A DNA stretch of 64,000 nucleotides from Candidula unifasciata (GCA_905116865.2 CAJHNH020004891.1:382501-446500); one strand, 5' to 3'. Counted from the first letter of the stretch, positions 34,120 to 45,412 are shown. Numbers and translations are program-made. Notes: generated from the letters alone by a model not told the origin.

Positions 34120-34375
34120 GACTTTCCGTGTGGGTTCCATGGTCCCATTGTGGGGAAAACAACAGCATGTTGTAGGAGTCGACTAATTAGGAACATCCCT
34201 GGAAGTCGAAGTACACCTGCGGAGAGACAAGGAGCCACGAGTCTGCATGCAAATAAGCTTGTAAGACGGATGTGCACGCACGCAACACTCAGGTTCTGAA
34301 ACAAGACTAAAGTCCGAACACCCAGAACTTTCCATCGGAGTTTACAGGTGTGAACGCGAAAAGGGAAGTGGAGAG
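34120..34375 (+). mobile_element. SINE-D
   Basis: 'tgtgggttccatggtcccat', 'gtaggagtcgactaattagg', 'acactcaggttctgaaacaa', ending in 'gtgaacgcgaaaag'. Confidence 0.75.
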
Positions 34376-34387
34376 CTCCCTTGACTG

Positions 34388-34520
34388 TGAGCCGCCGTGG
34401 CGTAGTGGCTAGACGATTACCTGCGGGGCGGAAGGTCTCAGGTTCGAACCCGCACCCGGTCAGATTTAATTTTCTTAAACAAGAAACTTACCTCAACCCC
34501 CAAAGTCGACCCAGCCTAAC
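34388..34520 (+). mobile_element. SINE-A head with perfect B box
   Basis: 'gagccgccgtggcgtagtgg' then, 45 nt on, GGTTCGAACCC at 34441. The body runs only to 'gtcgacccagcct'. A real tRNA is unlikely, because the same head sits on SINE-A elsewhere and no acceptor stem closes. Confidence 0.75.
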
Positions 34521-34929
34521 AAATATCTTTGAATCTCAGGGACAGATTATCATTTATTTTGTTTCCATGTGGCCTTAGGACTTCACAAGCTCTTGTGATT
34601 TCATAATCTACAATTGCACAGATGCTGCTGCTTGCTTGACGCGGCGAATGTCTTTGATCTTTCAATAATAAATTGTGTAAACATTAAAAAAAGAGTAATT
34701 GACACACGCCTAAAGACAGTTTAGAAATCGCTTCATATATGCAGCGAACCAGAGTGATTATTCTGACAGCTTATCCAACACACAACGTAAAAATCTTGTT
34801 CGTGTAACTCACTTAAGGCTTATTCTGGAGATTGCTACCTGAGAGTAAAACGCTAATGAAACGCGGGCAATATGAAGTTTTAAAACGTCCCTGTTACTTC
34901 AGTTGACTGTTTGCTTTGAACTAGCGTCT

Positions 34930-35170
34930 GTTTTTCATCATCATCATGTAGCAGGTCCTTTGCAAAACATCGCTCTCATCATAGTCGGCCTCAAAGAAAA
35001 TTAGTCTCCCGATAGCTCTCCCGCCTCATGCACTTTCATACTCAAGGAGTCACTTATATCCAGTGCCCATCTTCATGTTGGTCAGCCCCTGCCCCTCCTT
35101 CCTGGTACCATGCCTTCTGCTATGATTTTTTTCCAATACGTCATGGTGCCAGATTTGATCAGACTATTTC
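34930..35170 (-). mobile_element. Reverse transcriptase C-terminal fragment
   Basis: The minus frame reads 'IIAEGMVPGRRGRG', 'RWALDISDSLSMKVHEAGE', 'TMMRAMFCKGPAT', with a (GAT)n tail at 34936-34947. Same family as 20600. Confidence 0.7.
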
Positions 35171-35224
35171 ATCTTCGCTGTTTTTCATGTACCGCAAATA
35201 AGGCACAATGAAAACTAGATGTTT

Positions 35225-35340
<116 letters not shown>

Positions 35341-35744
35341 ATATATCTTACCCCACGCCTGTCTCTTGTGAGTCTTCTTAACACGAGACGCCCATGGTTA
35401 TTCTTTATTATCATTCAGTAAAAACCCCATACTTGTCCTTGCGATGGCCGCTATCCAGGCACTAAGTATGGTACTTAGCCGGCACTAGGCTGATAACTTG
35501 GCGAATCCACTGGTCTATCCAGGCCTGAGACAACACCCTCTTGCAATAATACTGACTCAAGCCGAGCTGCCATCTCCTGGCTTCTGTCAACACTGCACCA
35601 AATATTGACTCAGGTCACCGGACATTCCCGGTAAACACATTTTGCACGACATTGCCCCTAACAACGTTACAACCCTTCCGAATCTACATGGATCAGCCTG
35701 CAACAGGTAGGTTGGATTTTTTTTTTTTTTACATAGGAGAGAGG

Positions 35745-36045
35745 TTGTCTTCTTCTTCTTCTTCGCGTTCACCAGCTATACACTCTGGTGGAAAGTTCTG
35801 GTTGTTCGTCCACTCCTGGACTGCAGTCCTGCTCCAGAACCTGAGTGTTGCGTGTGCATCAGTTTTACAGATCTGATGCACTTTAATGCAGATTGGTGGT
35901 ACCTTGCCTCTTAGGCAGATGCACTCCAACTTCAAAGGAAGTTCCCAATAAGCCGACTCTTACGACGTGCTTTTGGGTAGGCAGTGGGTCTATTCTTGTT
36001 TTCCCCACAATGGGCCACCGAAACCCACACAGGGAGGAGAGAGGT
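35745..36045 (-). mobile_element. SINE-D, best preserved copy
   Basis: A TTC run (tail) at 35751-35763, 'gcgttcaccagctatacact', 'gaacctgagtgttgcgtgtg', 'aggcagatgcactccaactt', 'ttttccccacaatgggccac'. Ends 'acccacacagggagg'. Confidence 0.85.
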
Positions 36046-36833
36046 TATAGTTACGAGGACATGATTATTAGCCGGTTGCTAATATTGAAACAACTTACAC
36101 CTAACGGTTACTGAGCTTTATGATTTTAAAGTTACGCACAACTTCTGCAACAGACTATAACATGACATGCCTGGTGCTGTACTGGCATGAAAAAGTGTGC
36201 TTTACTGTTTTCTTCTTCTATACCTCAACTCCCTGCCCTGCAGCGAACCACTTTCATGTTTAGATTAAACTCTGTTTACCTTTCAACCAGTTGCACGCTG
36301 GTGCGTATGACCGACGTGAGTGATGTTCGCATGTTTTGCATTTGAAGTAAATATTTGAATCATCTTCCACCTTATTTGCTTTAAATCACCCTTTTGTGCT
36401 TGTACCCGTGTTCAAAGGAGTACCGCGTGGACGGCAGCTACCTCCTAATGTACCTGGCTTGAAAACAAGTTAACAATTAGAGGCTGGCTTTTAATTTGGC
36501 CATCAAATGCCTATTTGGCACACGTGAGGACACTTGACCTGATCATTGATAATTTCCTGGCTGGCGGAAGTCACGTGTCGGTCACGTGTGGAGATATTTA
36601 GCGGGTTCTTAGGCGTTGGCGAGGAGGACGCAGCATGTTTCTTATGTGATTGTCTTTCCCTCGGGGCTGTCGCCGTCGTCTTATACTGCCACGGGGCGAT
36701 TATTCTTTGCGTAACTTTTTTTTTTTGCGCCGATGTAGTCATTACTTCTTCTACTTCTTCTTATAGTCCGTGGCGTTGGCGGTCATGTTTATCCACAACC
36801 TTATTCCTATTAAAAGATTAGTTCATTCTAAGT

Positions 36834-36864
<31 letters not shown>

Positions 36865-37257
36865 GGAATTCCCTGTTCAGAAGTTACAGCTGAAATTTAC
36901 AGTTGATTTCTCTGCATCAGGTATGGTTAGATTTTGCCCTGCAGATTGGATAGCCATTTCTCGAGAGGATCCCAGAAAGCGCGAGCTCCTAGCTGACGTC
37001 TCTAATCTTTTCAGGTGGCGCTCTCTTGAGTGCGCGGCAAAACTAATAGAACCCCCCCCCCCCCCCCTTTTCCCCCACCCAAAAAAGACCTGCGTTATAC
37101 AATTTGATTACCAACAAAATGACAAAATGAAAAATCCCAAATCACTGTTAAAGAGAACTTTGAGAGAGAAAAAATCCTCATAAATCAAAGTGTCAAATAA
37201 CAAAAGAAACAATCAGCAACAACTGGTAATTTAGTGTCAAAATATCAAAGCGATGGG
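36046..37257. other. No recognised gene
   Basis: Contains (TG)n plus a G-run at 36832-36866 and a C-run at 37054-37070. Frames at 36546-36821 and 36770-37183 cross low-complexity tracts and show no domain. Confidence 0.35.
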
Positions 37258-37450
37258 TTTACAGATCCAGCCTGTCTGCGTGTGGACTGCTGGCTCCTTG
37301 CCTCTCAGGCAGATGCACTATGGCTTCGAAGGGAACTCCCGCCCTTTTCCTCACCCAATTAGTAGACTCTCACGACATGCTTGTAAAGAGAGATAGCGGA
37401 TCTATTCTGTTTTTCCCCGCAACGGGACCCCGGAACCCAATCAGGGAGAA
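37258..37450 (-). mobile_element. SINE-D partial
   Basis: 'ctccttgcctctcaggcaga', 'actctcacgacatgcttgta', 'aacgggaccccggaacccaa'. The tail half is missing. Confidence 0.7.
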
Positions 37451-37959
37451 CAAATTATTCAAAGCTTAGGGGGAAAAAATCAGTAATATATGAAATTGAA
37501 AAGGCAGATGAGTTTTGCATGATACAGATCCTTTTTTAACTCACGAGAAAGACTTCGACCTCAGATTTAAACTCAAACTTCAACTCGAACAATCGAGTCA
37601 GCATATTTTCCTTTCATAATTAGTTGTGTCGTTTGAAGGTCATCACGAAGTGCCTGAAAGATTCCCGTGTTCAACGATCTTGATTTCACAAAATACACAA
37701 CTTGTATAGCTATTTTCAGTGCATCCTCTTGATACTGTGTGTATCAGTGTGTTGACTGCCTGCGCCTATTAGTTAATTACACAATGAATTCCAAAGATTT
37801 TTTGATTTTTTTTTTTTCTGTAACTAATTTAAGAAACCCAGAACGAGAACCTATCATAGTTAGAGCACTATATGTACAAGAACCCACTAAATTTTCGCTA
37901 TGATAGTCCATTTTCTTAGGAAACAATTATCAATAATTTTTTTTTTTTTTAAGGACTTT
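37451..37959. other. No recognised gene
   Basis: AT-rich with T-runs near 37799-37818 and 37938-37950. Nothing identified. Confidence 0.35.
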
Positions 37960-38055
37960 TTTTTTCTCGCGTTTACCGGCTGTAAACTCCGGCGGAAAGT
38001 TCTGGTTCTTCGTCCTCTTCAGGATCTAGTTGTGTTCCAGAACATGAATGTAACA
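37960..38055 (-). mobile_element. SINE-D tail half
   Basis: 'gcgtttaccggctgtaaact' and 'gttctggttcttcgtcctct'. It could be the missing half of the copy at 37258, separated by a roughly 510-bp insertion, but the join was not resolved. Confidence 0.6.
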
Positions 38056-38071
38056 TTTCACATATCTTGAC

Positions 38072-38470
38072 AGTGTGGTGTCCCTACCGGGAGGGACCAA
38101 AGAGGACATACAGTCACGTCTGAACAAAGCTAGAGCTGCTTTTGGAAGGATGAGGCAAATCTGGAAATCCAACAATTACTTTTGAGGAACGAAACTCTGA
38201 CTCTTAAGAGCATCATTTTGCCAGTTCTTCTTTATGGAGCGGAATGCTGGAGAATGACCAAAAAGGATGCACACAAGCTGTCCACCTTACACCACACATG
38301 TCTAAGTAGAATTATCAACATTTATGGCCAGATACAATCTCAAACACTAAACTACTTCAAGTCACAAACCAAGAAACTTTAGACAGTATGATTACCAAGA
38401 CAAGATGTAAATGGCTTGGCCACGTTATGAGAATTAATCCTGATTTACCAGCCAAAACAGCTATACATGC
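38072..38470 (+). mobile_element. Reverse transcriptase thumb and C-terminal fragment
   Basis: The plus strand reads 'GGTKEDIQSRLNKARAAFG', then 'SIILPVLLYGAECWRMTKKD', then 'TRCKWLGHVMRINPDLPA', in more than one frame. This is the post-palm region of an RTE-type element. Different family from 8526 by sequence. Confidence 0.75.
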
Positions 38471-38599
38471 AGACAGACGGACGGACAGACAGAAAAGGAA
38501 GAAAGAGAAAACAGAAAATAAAACTGACATAGGACTGCACACCGAGATATTAAAAACCAGTGACGCAAACATGCACAATGTCACTATTCGGATGATACA

Positions 38600-38830
38600 A
38601 ATCAATCAAAGAGCCATCAAAACCGGAACAAGACAATTACCATATATTGGACAGACCAGAACACGTTTTTAGAACAGGACACAATCGACTTCGCAGCCAC
38701 ATGTACACACAATTTAAGACTGGCGAATCAGCCATGTGTACATGTGGACTGGCACCTCAGACTGTTTTAAATATAACACATCACGGCAAAACTGTTGGCC
38801 AAAAGAAACACCGGTGCAAGTCAAACTTTA
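38600..38830 (+). mobile_element. Fragment of a second retrotransposon C-terminus
   Basis: 'RTGHNRLRSHMYTQFKTG' followed by 'SAMCTCGLAPQTVLNI'. The conserved arrangement with a CxCG knuckle is known from the C-terminal tail of RNase H-bearing non-LTR retrotransposons. The frame ends at about 38840. Confidence 0.65.
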
Positions 38831-38997
38831 CGGGTCGCTGAGTGAATTAAAAAGACAGTAAAGTTTAAAGAAGAGGCAACGTTGCAGATATAGATAATCC
38901 ATTTCATAATGATACAAATACGATTCAAATCCCCTACGTACAAATCCCATAAACCCCGTTTAATGATAACATTATATGGGGATCCAGACCGTTACAG

Positions 38998-39105
38998 GAT
39001 AACTTCTTTTTCTTCATTCGCCGGCTTTGAATTCCGGCCGAAAGTCCCGGTAGTTCGTCCATTTGGACTTTTGGCTTTTACCTGGACCTGAGTTACCCAA
39101 TTCCT
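38998..39105 (-). mobile_element. SINE-D tail half
   Basis: 'cttcattcgccggctttgaa', 'gaaagtcccggtagttcgtc', 'cctggacctgagtta'. Confidence 0.55.
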
Positions 39106-39117
39106 ATATCTAGTCAT

Positions 39118-39325
39118 CTCTTATTTGGGATGCAATTTTTCGTTATTTGAAGCCCTACTCTGGCTATTACCAGGGGCCGCAATATAACCCGGCCATAAAT
39201 ATGATCTAATGGCTGAACGCGGTTTCTGGGACCTCTCCACTGGTGACCCTCATCCACACGGTGGCACTTTATGTCATCGGGTGTTTATCGCTTGTGTGAT
39301 GTCCTGATGGGGTAAAAGAAGATAG
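39118..39325 (-). mobile_element. SINE-C (inverted)
   Basis: 'gcaatttttcgttatttgaa', 'cggtttctgggacctctcca', 'gggtgtttatcgcttgtgtg'. Near full length. Confidence 0.75.
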
Positions 39326-39439
39326 ATACTGAAGTCCAGACTGGATAGGGCATGTGGCAGTGTTGCTTCTGGTGAGGTGGGGAGAATACAATCAGATGAC
39401 AGAAATCATAATGGTCTTTCGGGTTCACGACATGAGGTA

Positions 39440-39545
39440 ACCAATTACAAGCTCAAACTTATCTCAGTAGCCTCATACGACATGCTTAATCAAGTTTAAT
39501 GTTATTATTCTTGGCTTCCCTTTGGGGCCCCAGTAACAAGATCAT
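39440..39545 (-). mobile_element. SINE-D variant fragment
   Basis: 'gtagcctcatacgacatgct', 'ttcttggcttccctttgggg', 'ccccagtaacaag', similar to 26930-27015. Confidence 0.45.
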
Positions 39546-39675
39546 GAATGTGCAGAAACTGTGAACATCCGACACTGTTATCTAGGGGAGATAACAAAGA
39601 TTAAATTTGTTACCAGTCAAGAAAAGGACTCTTTTGGTCTTATACACCACTTGAATATTTCAGGCGGTCTGAAAT

Positions 39676-39912
39676 CCTCAGTCGGCACTGTGGCTAAGTC
39701 GATGCGAACGCTTCGTAACGCCAGGGTTCCGGGTTCGATCCCAGCTGCGGGCCATGCGCCTTGCGTTGGTTTCGACAGTGGTATCAGGGGGCCGACCGTC
39801 CAGAAGCAATGGCAAACTACTGGACGTAAATTTGCTCAGAGAAACCACACAACAGCCAGCGGCTGCTGGAGTTGGTTTTGCAACGTCCTGTTAAGGATAC
39901 GCAACTAACCTT
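39676..39912 (+). mobile_element. SINE-B, best preserved plus-strand copy
   Basis: 'cactgtggctaagtcgatgc' (A box), GGTTCGATCCC at about 39732 (B box), 'tggtttcgacagtggtatca', 'ggcaaactactggacgtaaa', ending 'aaggatacgcaactaacc'. Confidence 0.88.
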
Positions 39913-39935
39913 TCTAAATCCTCAAGCTTATGACA

Positions 39936-39958
39936 CCCCCCCCCCCCCCCCCCCCCAT
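39936..39958. repeat. Poly-C run
   Basis: About 20 consecutive C just after the SINE-B. Confidence 0.9.
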
Positions 39959-40104
39959 CCCCTTTTTCAAAACATGTCCTACACAGTCATAAAAGCGGTG
40001 AAACAGGCATTTAAAGAAAGTTTTTTTGCCAAGAGATTTAAAAATATAATACTGTGTTTTTAAAATGGATGCACTGTTTAAATTGGTTACAAGTCGTCCC
40101 CTTG

Positions 40105-40250
40105 TAGGATGCAATTTTTTGTTACCTGGAAGCCCCGCCCTAATGTAACCTTGTGGTTGAACGGGGCTTTCAGGACCTCTCCACGGGTGATCCTCATGTG
40201 AATGTTGGTACTTTGTGTCACTGGGTGTTTATTGCTCTGCGTAAACCTTA
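40105..40250 (-). mobile_element. SINE-C fragment
   Basis: 'gatgcaattttttgttacct', 'gggctttcaggacctctcca', 'tgtgtcactgggtgtttatt'. Confidence 0.65.
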
Positions 40251-40284
40251 CTTACTACTACTTATGATAATGGATACTTACTAA

Positions 40285-40720
40285 ATCTGGCCCATCGCCA
40301 TCAGTCAGCAGGTCGTTTCAAGAATGACACTCTCGTCACAACATGCCTGAGAGTCTCTCTTTCTTCAACCCTATGTGCTTTTATAGTCAACGCATCTTCA
40401 ATGCCTTGCATACACATTCGCAGTGGTTTGCCTCTGCCTCGTTTTCTTAAAAAATTCACCCTCCATCACAGCTTCTGCCAGGTCACATGACATTCAACAT
40501 GGCCAAAATACTTCAGCTTTTGGGACAGGATGCTGTTTATGAGTCAGTTCTCCTCAATACTCAGATCATATAGGATGTCTTTGTATTTCTTGTTCTTGGC
40601 CCATGATATTCTAAGAATTTTTCTGTAAACTTTCAGCTCCAAATCTCTAGTTTTCTTTTTTCAGTGACTGAGTATTAAGAGACTCGGACACATCCAAAAT
40701 TTGCTACCATCTATATAATT
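40285..40720 (-). mobile_element. Reverse transcriptase C-terminal fragment
   Basis: Long minus-strand match: 'LKVYRKILRISWAKNKKYKD', 'ENWLINSILSQKLKYFGHV', 'RKRGRGKPLRMCIQGIEDAL', 'VTRVSFLKRPAD'. Stops are few but present. Same family as 20600 and 34930. Confidence 0.75.
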
Positions 40721-40739
40721 GCTGCTTAAACACTGCCTA

Positions 40740-41120
40740 AATTTCGCTGCCTGAGTTTAGTGCTTGGTGCAGCCCTGTGAGCTGTGTTTTTCAGGTGGAA
40801 TGCCTTTCATTTGTGCAGCGGTTAGAATCATGGTATTTAATATTGTCGGTAGTCGGTTTACATGTGATCTGGTAAAATACCTTATGTAATAATTCTTCAC
40901 ATGTATAGCTAACTTATTGTGCCTGACTATTTCCATCAACGGCAAACTGCATTTCTGGTGGCGACTGTTGGCTTTGGCATCCCTAGCAATTGCCATTTGC
41001 ATTTACTGTGTGCGCATATTTCTGGATTGTCCCAAGACCAATTGTCTGTTCACCAGTTTTTCAAATGGGACAGTGAGGGATTTTATGTGATTTTCCTGGC
41101 ACAGGAGCAGAACAAGCAAG
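40740..41120. other. No recognised gene
   Basis: Short frames on both strands (40757-41002 minus, 40919-41137 plus) have no recognisable domain. There is faint similarity to 915-960. Confidence 0.3.
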
Positions 41121-41159
41121 TATGGGGAAAAACTTGATTGCAGTGAAGTTGAAACCTCG

Positions 41160-41450
41160 ACTAAGACTTCTTCTGCTTCTTCATTTTTCTTCTACAACAT
41201 TCCGAGCCTTTGAGTTTATTGCTGTAGATATCACCCGCCTCCATTCATCTCTCTGGTTGGCCTTCTCTTTCCAGTTGGTGACACCAAGTGTTTGCAGGTC
41301 TGTCTCTCCATCGTCTACTTGGTCTGCCTCGTGGTCTACGACCATTCATGTCCCTGTGTCATCTGACATTCTTCCAATATGCCCCAAACATTTCAGTCTA
41401 TTAGCTCTCATGATGCCAGTGATCAGTGGTTCAACTAAGACTTAGACTTT
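41160..41450 (-). mobile_element. Reverse transcriptase C-terminal end
   Basis: Minus-strand blocks 'RANRLKCLGHIGRMSDDT', 'LGVTNWKEKANQRDEWRR' and 'VISTAINSKA' match the plus-strand copy at 8840-9090 almost word for word. The GAA-rich tail is at 41163-41195. Confidence 0.75.
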
Positions 41451-41508
41451 TTAAATTTCTGACTGGCTTAACAAAAACGCAACAAAGTATACACATGACT
41501 ACTGTTAT

Positions 41509-41762
41509 TTAGAAGACTTCACTATAGCCTTGTATTTGACTCCGACACAAGGGACATTCTCCACTGCCACTGGCAATGATCTCAGCTACACACCTGAGGC
41601 AGACAGTTGAATGCTGACATGGGTACAGCAGAACCATGTAGGTTTCCTCAAAGCAGACAACACACTCTCCAATGTGTGAGTTTGGAGTGTTTGTCGTGAC
41701 TTTCCTTCCAGTTCTTCTATTCATTAGCAGCTCTGCAAGTTTAGTGATGGCACTACCAAGAC
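41509..41762 (-). CDS. Terminal exon: RING finger, probable E3 ubiquitin ligase
   Basis: Final exon of a host gene. After an acceptor (pyrimidine-rich run, TTTCAG) at 41763-41764, the frame runs to a stop at 41509. It encodes a short linker, then a C3HC4 RING: 'GECVVCFEE', 'LYPCQHSTVCLRC', 'GECPLCRSQ', and a short tail ending in VF. All eight zinc ligands are present. RING domains recruit ubiquitin-loaded E2 enzymes. A C-terminal RING behind membrane helices resembles RNF26-type ligases of the endoplasmic reticulum; that family assignment is inferred. The exon takes its first codon base from the upstream exon, and 44676-44795 supplies exactly one base. Confidence 0.8.
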
Positions 41763-42402
41763 CTGAAATGTTATGAAACAACAGAAATCATTTTATAGTT
41801 ATGCTAGACATATTCTAGACAAACTTAAGGTACAGCAAGGAATAATTTTTGGTTCTTGTTTAATATCCTACTCCAGATGATGTCATAGGACAGTCCAATA
41901 TTTTAGAGAGGGGGGGGGGAAGACTGGGTTTCCCAGCTTTCTGATGCTTTTAACGACCCCAAAACATCTATAACTGGCCCTAACCCCAATCCATCTATGT
42001 CCCACTAGAGAGTGCAGCCTAGGTCCTGCGACTGCATGCAGCCTAGGTCCCACGACTACATGCAACCTATCTACCAAGCTCTTATATATTAGACTGTCCC
42101 GTTACCTGTGGATTTTTCCTGTTTGGCGTAGGATTTTAATAAAGCACCCAATTTATTTTTTTTTTTTTTTTAATATGTGAAAGTGGCAGAGATGTTGGTT
42201 TTAAAGAAGAATGATTAAAAAAAAAAGATTTAAATGCACAATGAAGGTGTCTCAAAACAAATTAACTCAAGAAGATCGGCTAACTGCAGCTACAACTTTA
42301 CAGCAAGCAGGTCACTCCATTGTTGCTCTGTTGCTTTGGCAATGAAAACCACAAATAATGTCCATTAACGTCCCTTGTGGGGAAAAATGACACAAACTGC
42401 AG

Positions 42403-42730
42403 TCTCGTCATCATCATCATGGGCCATGATAACTGGCGTAGGCGCTCATGCGTCTCCACAGATCACGATCCCTGGTTGACTGGAACAACTCTCTAGATGA
42501 TATCCCTCCATGCCATCGTTTCAGCCCATTAAGCATTATCTCTCTTGGTCTGCTTGTACCCCCTTTTCCACTGATTTTTCCAGATGTCGCGATGTTCTCC
42601 AATGTCTCTCTTCCTATTTTGCGACCAAAGAACAGTAATTTGTCTCATTCTTGTTGTGTATAGATATCTACTTTCACTAGCTTCTTTCGCGCAATCGTTG
42701 TTAGTTACTCTGGCCGTCCAAGGTTTTAGA
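42403..42730 (-). mobile_element. Reverse transcriptase C-terminal fragment
   Basis: Minus strand: 'ESRYLYTTRMRQI', 'GEHRDIWKNQWKRG' (frameshifted), then 'RPREIMLNGLKRWHGGISSR' and 'TRDRDLWRRMSAYASYHG', with a (GAT)n tail at 42408-42419. Lies in the RING-gene intron in the same orientation. Confidence 0.75.
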
Positions 42731-44215
42731 TTGAATGATGCTTAATAAAGCTGGTAAGATTGCTAGTTATGAAGGGAACAATAAAGATTGAATGATGCTT
42801 AATAAAGCTGGTAAGATGGCTAGTTATAAAGAGAACAATAAAGATTGAATGATCCTTTATAAAGCTAGTAAGATGGCTAGTAATGAAGGGACTAATAAAG
42901 ATTGTATGATGCTTAATAAAGCTGGTAAGATGGCTAGGTATGAAGGGAACAAAAAAGATTGAATGATGCTTAATAAAGCTGGTAAGATGGCTAGTTATGA
43001 AGGGAACAATAAAGATTGAATGATGCCTAATAAAGTTGGTAAGATGGCTAGTTATGAAAGGGAACATTAAAGATTGCATGATGATTAATAAAGCTGGTAA
43101 GATGGCTAGTTAGGAAGGAAACAATAAAGATTGAATGATGCTTAATAAAGCTGATAAGATGGCTAGTTATGAAGGGACTAATAAAGATTGTATGATGCTT
43201 AATAAAGCTGGTAAGATGGCTAGTTATGAAGGGAACAATAAAGATTGAATGATGCTTAATAAAGCTGGTAAGATGGCTAGTTATAAAGGGGACAATAAAG
43301 ATTGAATAATCCTTAAGATGGCTATAATAAAGGGTAAGGTGGCTAGTAAAGATTGATAAAAGCTGGGATAGTATAAAGGGATTTATGATGCCTAATAAGG
43401 CTAGTAAGATGGCTAGTAATAAAGGGAACAATAAAGATTGAATGATGCTTAATAAAGCTGGTAAGATGGCTAGTTATGAAGGGAACAATAAAGATTGTAT
43501 GATGCCTAATTAAGCTGGTAAAATGGCTAGTTATGAAGGGAACAATAAAGATTGTATGATGCTTAATAAAGCTGGTAAGATGGCTAGTAATGAAGGGAAC
43601 AATAAAGATTGAATGATCCTTTATAAAGCTGGTAAGATGGCTAGTTATAAAGGGAACAATAAAGATTGAATGATCCTTTATAAAGCTGGTAAGATGGCTA
43701 GTAATGAAGGGACTAATAAAGATTTTATGATGCTTAATAAAGCTGGTAAGATGGCTAGTTATAAAGGGGACAATAAAGATTGAATAATCCTTTATAAAGC
43801 TGGTAAGATGGCTAGTAATAAAGGGAACAATAAAGATTTATGATGCCTAATAAGGCTAGTAAGATGGCTAGTAATGAAATAAAGGAACAATAAGGGAGAT
43901 TGAATAATGATGCTGGTAATAAAGCTAGTAATAAAGGAACCAATAAAAAATTTATGATGCTAATAAGTTGGCTATAATGAAGGGAACAATAAAGATTGAA
44001 TGATGCTTAATAAAGCTGGTAAGATGGCTAGTTATGAAGGGAACAATAAAGATTGAATTAATAAAGCTGGTAAAATGGCTAGTTATGAAGGGAACCATAA
44101 AGATTGTATGATGCTTAATAAAGCTGGTAGGATGGCTAGTAATAAAGGGAACAATAAAGATTGTATGATGCTTAATAAAGCTGGTAGGATGGCTAGTAAG
44201 GAAGGTCAGATGAAC
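42727..44215. repeat. 57-bp minisatellite, about 26 copies
   Basis: The unit has 'aagattgaatgatgcttaat', 'aaagctggtaagatggctag', 'ttatgaagggaacaa'. Starts at 42784, 42841 and 42898 confirm 57 bp. Copies vary (gaTgcttaat or gaTccttTat; tatgaa or taataaa). The stretches 43300-43390 and 43850-43980 are scrambled. The unit is 19 codons, so long minus-strand frames arise without coding. Confidence 0.95.
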
Positions 44216-44675
44216 AAAGGCTTGTACAATACCTGGATAAGAAGCACTGCTTTGTACAGGTCCAACCTAAAAAACTGGAAATGCCTGCTCCCATTCTAGT
44301 ACATTCTACACCCATCACATCTATCATTTCTTGTAGTTATTTCTGACTTTCTACTATGAAGATGTTGTTGTCTGTTGTCGTCAGCTTATCTTCTATAGAT
44401 CTTATTATATTTTAAATGTATAATTAAAAAAAAAATAGATAAAGTACATACCCTTATCACACTGCTTTTTAAATGTTCCTGAACGGTTGTTAATACTCAT
44501 AGCTCATTTCTGCTGCCAATATTTTTTTTTTCAATTCAAAGATCTTTGCCATAAATGTTTAACTGTGTTGTAATACAGGCATGCAATTTAAATTATGAAT
44601 CTGTATGCCTACTGCATAATTAACCTGCCTAAAAAACAGTTGAAATTTCAAATGTTTATAAACAGTATAATCTAC
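44216..44675. other. Unique intronic sequence
   Basis: AT-rich with no repeat or domain recognised. It carries the inferred donor site of the upstream RING-gene exon at its right edge. Confidence 0.4.
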
Positions 44676-44795
44676 CTCTGCCTGGTCTTTCAGTACAAGA
44701 CAATGTGTACAGCACAGCGGTCAATGTGAACAAGGTGGGCACTGCCAGCATCAGCAATGTCTGCAACATGTTCTCAATCATTAGTCTTGACACAC
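44676..44795 (-). CDS. Internal exon of the RING-finger gene: transmembrane helix
   Basis: A 120-bp exon with acceptor TTTCAG (at 44796-44801) and donor GTAGAT (from 44675). Only one of three frames is open. It encodes 'VSRLMIENMLQTLLMLAVPT' followed by 'LFTLTAVLYTLSCTERPGR', a hydrophobic stretch long enough to span a membrane. The exon begins and ends with the codon split 1+2, matching the phase of the RING exon at 41762. The frame therefore continues as helix, linker, RING. Further 5' exons must lie beyond about 44.8 kb; 46998-47155 is a candidate, but its best donor is out of phase. Confidence 0.65.
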
Positions 44796-44929
44796 CTGAA
44801 ACAGTTCATATATCCTTACCATGTCAATGTGTTAATGGGGTATAGAACATATGTGTCCCTTGTTTGATTTCTTACTTAAATATATATGTTGAACTTGATC
44901 ACTTAATTATTTCTTTGATGTTATGTATA

Positions 44930-45180
44930 TTTTTTTTTAAACAGTTTTTTATATCTTTTTTTTTTTTGTACAGCCTGTTTTACAGCCATTATTTTGCCTT
45001 TTTTTCCTTGTTCTCTATGTCTCCTTTTCCTATTTCTTCTCTTTTTTGTTTTTGTTTAGTTTTCATCTTCTTTATCTTCTTCTTCTCTTCTTCTTCTTCA
45101 TCTTCTTCCTTTTCTTCTTCCCATTCACCTTATTACTTCTTCTAACTCTCCTTATCTTCCTTATTTCTGTCTTCTTCTGC
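44930..45180. repeat. T/C-rich low-complexity tract
   Basis: TTC-rich sequence, densest at 45060-45180. Plus-strand Phe/Ser frames here are not genes. Confidence 0.7.
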
Positions 45181-45372
45181 TTTCAACCATCAACTAACAG
45201 AATTAATGTTACTGTCAGCTCCAGGGAAAATATTAGGCAGATTATTTTGAAAAGATTAACTCTCTCAGTCCCAGAAGATTGGTAGATGACCGAAAGGGAT
45301 AATAACCGCACTGAAAAAAGGAGTTTTTTTTTACTTTCAAAGAGGCATTATTTAGAAAGCTGCATATTCAAC

Positions 45373-45412
45373 TATGAGTACCGATCAATACACTTTCTGT
45401 TACTTGATTAAT
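45373..45412 (+). mobile_element. SINE-H 3' tail fragment
   Basis: 'atgagtaccgatcaatacac' and 'tttctgttacttg' match, in inverted orientation, the tail of the SINE at 60554-60745. Confidence 0.55.

Larger units (their letters stand above)
41763..44675 (-). other. Intron between the two RING-gene exons
   Basis: It runs from a donor GTAGAT at 44675 to an acceptor CAG at 41763 (minus strand). It contains an RT fragment (42403-42730) and the 57-bp minisatellite. The boundaries are inferred from splice motifs and phase, with no transcript. Confidence 0.6.

Noticed and set aside
34388..34460. Functional tRNA gene
   Set aside because: A and B boxes are present, but the head is shared with SINE-A and no closing acceptor stem was found; other tRNA-like heads were rejected for the same reason.
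42726..43431. Repeat protein with 19-residue period on the minus strand
   Set aside because: Product of the 57-bp minisatellite; no start context, no domain, and scrambled units elsewhere break the frame.
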